Below, one piece after another: positions 61,536 to 64,000 of a DNA stretch of 64,000 bases. Source of the stretch: Glycomyces xiaoerkulensis (GTDB lineage: Bacteria; Actinomycetota; Actinomycetes; Mycobacteriales; Micromonosporaceae); assembly GCF_002798405.1 (NCBI RefSeq), contig NZ_PGGV01000016.1:310001-374000 (forward strand), given 5' to 3'. How positions within the stretch are numbered: position 1 is the stretch's first letter; every line of letters begins with the position of its first letter. The translations under genes were made by a program, and so were the position numbers. Below the pieces are notes generated by a model. The model had not been told where the DNA came from. It worked only from the letters and a program-made list of their open reading frames with translations, and did no database searches.

Positions 61536-62990
61536 TCAGGTAACGAGCTTCGCCAGCTTTGTCTGGATCTCGGTCAACTGCGCGAGAAGCTGCTGCGCGT
61601 TCTCCTCGCCATCAGAAACCAAGCTCGTCGCTTGGGCCGCTTCACCAGAGATTTGCTTAGGGATGTTTCGGAAGCGGACAGCATCGAAGGCATCGAGGGC
61701 GGTCTCGTCGGCGTTGTCGAGGGTGTGGAGGTAGCGCTCCGTCGTGGTGATGCTGGCGTGGCCCAGGCGGGTCTTGACCACCATGAGGTCCGCGCCGCCG
61801 TTGAGGAGCCATGAAGCGTGCGCGTGGCGGAGCATGTGCATCCGGATGTCCACGCCTAGGTCGGCCTCTTCGAGCGCGGGCTTGATGACCTTCTCACGGA
61901 ACCAGCGGCGCGGTATGTGGCCGTCGGTCTCCCAGGTCCGAGGGCTGCGGGGGTCGTCCTTGCCTTCGGCTCTGCGGCTGGCGCGGTAGTCGGCCATCGC
62001 CCGGCGGCAGTGCTGGCAGCGGCACTTTCCGGCGGTGTAGGCCGAGGTCGTGCCGTGACGGTACTTGCGACCCTTCGAGTTCGGCTCCGTGAATCCGAGA
62101 TCGGTCTGTGCGAGTTCTGATTGCTGCTGCGCACGGGAGTCCTCCCCGTCGAAGGAGAAGATCAAGTCCTCGCTGCCGATCCCATTCTCGGAGATGTAGC
62201 CGTCGAGCTTGTCGCAGAGGCGCTGGCCGATCTTGAACGCGCGCCACTCGCCGTTTTTCGGGTAGTCCTTGACGTGGAAGCGCCCGCCGGTTGGGTGGAA
62301 CTTCTTGTTGACCTGGACTACCGCTCGGGCCACGGTGAGCCTCCGGGTGGACCGGTTGATGTCCTTGGGGCGCAGTTCGGTCAGCTCGCCCCAGCGCATG
62401 CCAGTCTCGATCGCGACTTCGACCAGGAGCTTGGACATCTCGTCGGGGAGCGCGTCGTGGAACTGCTGGTACTGCTCGGGGGTGATGATCGGCAACGGCT
62501 TCGCCGCGACCTTCTCCATCTTCACCGATGCGCAGGGGTTCACGGCGATGACCTCGTCGCCGACCGCACAGTTCATGATGGTCGACAGGAGGATCTTGCA
62601 GTACTTCCGGCTGTGCGCGCTCATGCCGGCGTCCTTGAGGCCCTTGATCCAGGCGCGGACGTCGTCGGCGTAGATGTCGAGCATCCGCTTGTGCTCGAAG
62701 AACCCCATCAGATGGGCGTAGAGGGCGTAGGTGTAGTTCTCCCGCGTGGTGACCTCGACGGCGAGGTTGGGGAGCCAGGACTTCTCGACGTAGGTCCTGA
62801 AGGTCTGGCGGCCTCGGACGAGGTGGCTCCCGCGGGATTCGGCCACCTTCGTCTCGGCGGCCTTCCACTCCTGATCGGCGCGCTTCTTGGTGGGGAAGGT
62901 CCCGGCGGAGCGGTGGACTCCTGCGGGATCCTTGTACATCGCGGTATAGCGGTAGCCGTCCCGGCGCTTGCGCTTGATCGAGTAACCCAT
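61536..62990 (-). CDS. int: Tyrosine site-specific integrase
   Basis: A 484-aa phage-type recombinase. Residues 1-50 form an arm-binding domain (YSIKRKRRDGYRYTAMYKD), about 63-160 the SAM-like core-binding domain, and 170-440 the catalytic domain with R199 (GMRWGELTELR), H385 and R388 (HMLRHAHASW), H411 (RLGHASITTTERY) and nucleophile Y420. Residues about 300-345 are an insertion with a Cys cluster C323, C325, C328 (GKCRCQHCRR), typical of actinobacterial integrases. It is transcribed inward from the right end, 160 bp from attR, as expected for the enzyme that inserted this element into tRNA-Pro. Confidence 0.95.
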   Translation of the reverse strand: MGYSIKRKRRDGYRYTAMYKDPAGVHRSAGTFPTKKRADQEWKAAETKVAESRGSHLVRGRQTFRTYVEKSWLPNLAVEVTTRENYTYALYAHLMGFFEHKRMLDIYADDVRAWIKGLKDAGMSAHSRKYCKILLSTIMNCAVGDEVIAVNPCASVKMEKVAAKPLPIITPEQYQQFHDALPDEMSKLLVEVAIETGMRWGELTELRPKDINRSTRRLTVARAVVQVNKKFHPTGGRFHVKDYPKNGEWRAFKIGQRLCDKLDGYISENGIGSEDLIFSFDGEDSRAQQQSELAQTDLGFTEPNSKGRKYRHGTTSAYTAGKCRCQHCRRAMADYRASRRAEGKDDPRSPRTWETDGHIPRRWFREKVIKPALEEADLGVDIRMHMLRHAHASWLLNGGADLMVVKTRLGHASITTTERYLHTLDNADETALDAFDAVRFRNIPKQISGEAAQATSLVSDGEENAQQLLAQLTEIQTKLAKLVT

Positions 62991-63150
62991 GGGGTGGTTC
63001 TCCTCGTACTGGTTAGCGAATGGTTAGCAGGCGGGTTGGTACTAACCAGTACGCGGCAGCACGTTTCAGCACTAGAAAATGGCACATGACCTGGACCTTA
63101 ATCCAGATTTGAGCCTGCATCTAGTTCCCTGTACATATGACAGGGCGCGG
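62991..63150. promoter_or_regulatory. Integrase upstream region with inverted repeats
   Basis: A 12-bp perfect inverted repeat, CGTACTGGTTAG (63005-63016) and CTAACCAGTACG (63042-63053), frames a second TGGTTAGC (63021-63028). A further repeat CCCTGT-ACATATG-ACAGGG (63127-63145) lies 5 bp before attR. These are probably integrase arm sites, a recombination directionality site and/or the int promoter operator. Confidence 0.5.
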
Positions 63151-63195
63151 TCGGGACGAGGGGGTCGCAGGTTCAAATCCTGTCAACCCGACCAA
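63151..63195. repeat. attR core (45-bp direct repeat)
   Basis: Identical to 49077-49121. Only the 3' half of the tRNA is present here; the preceding bases do not form the 5' half, so it is not a second tRNA gene. Confidence 0.93.
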
Positions 63196-63217
63196 TGTGA
63201 TGTCTCAGGACATCGGA

Positions 63218-63249
63218 AACGGTCCGAACCTGCGAAGGTTCGGACCGTT
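63218..63249 (+). terminator. Original tRNA-Pro terminator, displaced by the element
   Basis: A perfect 13-bp stem (AACGGTCCGAACC and complement) with a 6-nt loop, followed by CGTGGTTTT. It lies 23 bp after attR; before integration it would have stood the same distance behind tRNA-Pro. Confidence 0.75.
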
Positions 63250-63264
63250 CGTGGTTTTCAGCGG

Positions 63265-63652
63265 GTGGGTCCTTTGGGTGTGCCGGTGAGCTGGTAGTCG
63301 CGGTCCGAGCTCGGCGATGGTGTCCGTGATCTCGGCAGAGTCGCGGGAGCCGCGCAGGTGATGCGGCGGGATCCAGGATCGGGAATCGCGTCGGCTGGCC
63401 TCCAGATGGTCCATGATGAACACCGGTCCCGGCAGGTGCGCGATCGGTTCGCCGTCGCGAGGGAATACGACGGTCGTCGCGGCGCTCGTTGGTGAACCAG
63501 GTGCCGTAGGCGACCTGGGCCGGCCCCGCGTCCTCATGCTCGCCGAAAACGAGCAGTGCGTCCAGGTCCTCACGTGCCATGAGTGCTCGGGCGAGGTTCC
63601 AACGCCGTTCGCGTTCGGCCGCCGAGAGAGTCGGCCCGGCGGCATCGTTCAT
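63265..63652 (-). pseudogene. Remnant of an M24 family peptidase gene (N-terminal domain)
   Basis: From ATG 63652 the protein reads as the creatinase-like N-terminal domain of an M24 (Xaa-Pro dipeptidase type) enzyme: ERERRWNLARALMAREDLDA, then GPAQVAYGTWFTNER. A single extra base near 63480 shifts the frame; the neighbouring frame continues the fold with TTVVFPRDGEPIAHLPGPVF and DHLEASRRDSRSW. Similarity fades by about 63270, and the catalytic domain is absent: the sequence ends at the tRNA terminator. A clear pseudogene, probably older than the element's arrival. Confidence 0.6.
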
Positions 63653-63716
63653 CGTCGCGTTTCCTCAGTGGTCATCGCGGTGCATCGCTCGGAGGTGGAG
63701 TGGCGGGCGGTGCGCG

Positions 63717-64000
63717 TCAGACGCGCGTGCCGGTCAGCTTGAGGCTGTCGGTCCAGAGCTGCTCGGCGCGCTCGACGTCGTACGACTCCTCCGAAGAGCG
63801 GGCCCGGGTGCGACCGTCGAAGTACCGGCCCGTGGTATCGGCAAGCTCCGGGGCGGTCGCCAGCCATGCGAGGGCACGGCCCGATTCGGCGGCCGAGTGG
63901 ATGTTGGGCGTCAACACCCGGCGCAGCAGCCAGGTCAGGTGTGGGAGGAGATGCTTGGCGACGAACCGCACCGGTGCGGGCAGCGAGCGGCCCAGGGCGG
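63717..64000 (-). CDS. Short-chain dehydrogenase, C-terminal part (cut by window edge)
   Basis: The last roughly 94 codons of an SDR family oxidoreductase, running in from the right edge. FVAKHLLPHLTWLLRRVLTP, SAAESGRALAWLATAPELAD and TGRYFDGRTRARSSEESYD match the end of retinol-dehydrogenase or protochlorophyllide-reductase-like SDRs, which are NAD(P)-dependent. The nucleotide-binding and catalytic parts are outside the window, so the substrate is unknown. Confidence 0.8.
   Translation of the reverse strand, partial: ALGRSLPAPVRFVAKHLLPHLTWLLRRVLTPNIHSAAESGRALAWLATAPELADTTGRYFDGRTRARSSEESYDVERAEQLWTDSLKLTGTRV

Larger units (their letters stand above)
49077..63195. mobile_element. Integrative mobilizable element at tRNA-Pro(CGG)
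   Basis: The segment between two perfect 45-bp direct repeats (14,074 bp from repeat to repeat) has its own integrase beside the right repeat, a MobF-type relaxase/helicase gene, an endonuclease VII-like gene, small unknown genes and a RiPP cluster. Several of its genes are visibly less GC-rich than the chromosome. There is no FtsK/TraB transfer ATPase, no recognised replication initiator and no obvious excisionase, so mobilisation would need help from another element. The relaxase and one regulator are frameshifted, so it may be decaying. Confidence 0.88.

Noticed and set aside
63151-63195. Second tRNA-Pro gene
   Set aside because: Only the 3' half from the anticodon loop onward is present; the preceding sequence cannot form the acceptor or D-arm. 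It is the attR copy.

Overview
The window is chromosomal DNA of a high-GC Gram-positive bacterium, almost certainly an actinomycete. Most genes have G/C-rich third codon positions and frequent GTG or TTG starts. The content also fits: chaplin-like secreted proteins, a mycobacterial-type mutT1 next to ppk, NadB/NadC, and a graspetide cluster of the type known from actinobacteria. A member of the Glycomycetales or a relative is possible, but that is a guess.

Layout. 1-9900: an aldo/keto reductase running off the left edge, an AraC regulator divergent from a flavodoxin-fold oxidoreductase, radA, a membrane-anchored HAD phosphatase, LacI and ArsR regulators, two exported or membrane proteins of unknown role, and a DUF368 lipid-carrier transporter. 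9901-18871: a small secreted protein, a four-repeat chaplin-like protein, a membrane Hsp70/beta-propeller fusion operonic with an SRPBCC protein, a large GH3 glycosidase and a PD-(D/E)XK (Rpn-like) protein. 18957-30545: mutT1-ppk with a possible PHO box, tRNA-Glu and tRNA-Asp, pheA, a GPP34 protein, an ArsR/MFS pair, and a molybdate operon (regulator-modABC) with a long palindrome over its promoter. 30612-48913: serS, two HAD phosphatases, a second Rpn-like protein, an NAD/CoA biosynthesis operon (DUF2520-panC-panD-S10 peptidase-nadB-nadC-coaX), and the opposing ispE-rsmA and prfC genes.

49077-63195 is an integrated mobile element of about 14.07 kb in the 3' half of tRNA-Pro(CGG). It is bounded by a perfect 45-bp direct repeat (49077-49121 and 63151-63195). 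It has a tyrosine integrase beside the right end, a MobF relaxase/helicase broken by a frameshift, a candidate oriT, an endonuclease VII-like protein and several unknown genes. No FtsK-type transfer gene and no recognisable replication or excisionase gene is present, so it looks like an integrative mobilizable element rather than a self-transmissible one.

Its cargo is the most interesting part of the window: a compact operon (57655 down to 54514) of three unknown small genes, a RiPP precursor (tgmA), an ATP-grasp ester/amide ligase (tgmB) and a PIMT-like methyltransferase (tgmC). This is a graspetide pathway in which an aspartate is probably methylated and converted to aspartimide or isoaspartate. 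A divergent XRE-type regulator, now frameshifted, lies beside it. Beyond the right att site are the displaced tRNA terminator, a decayed M24-peptidase gene and the end of a short-chain dehydrogenase.
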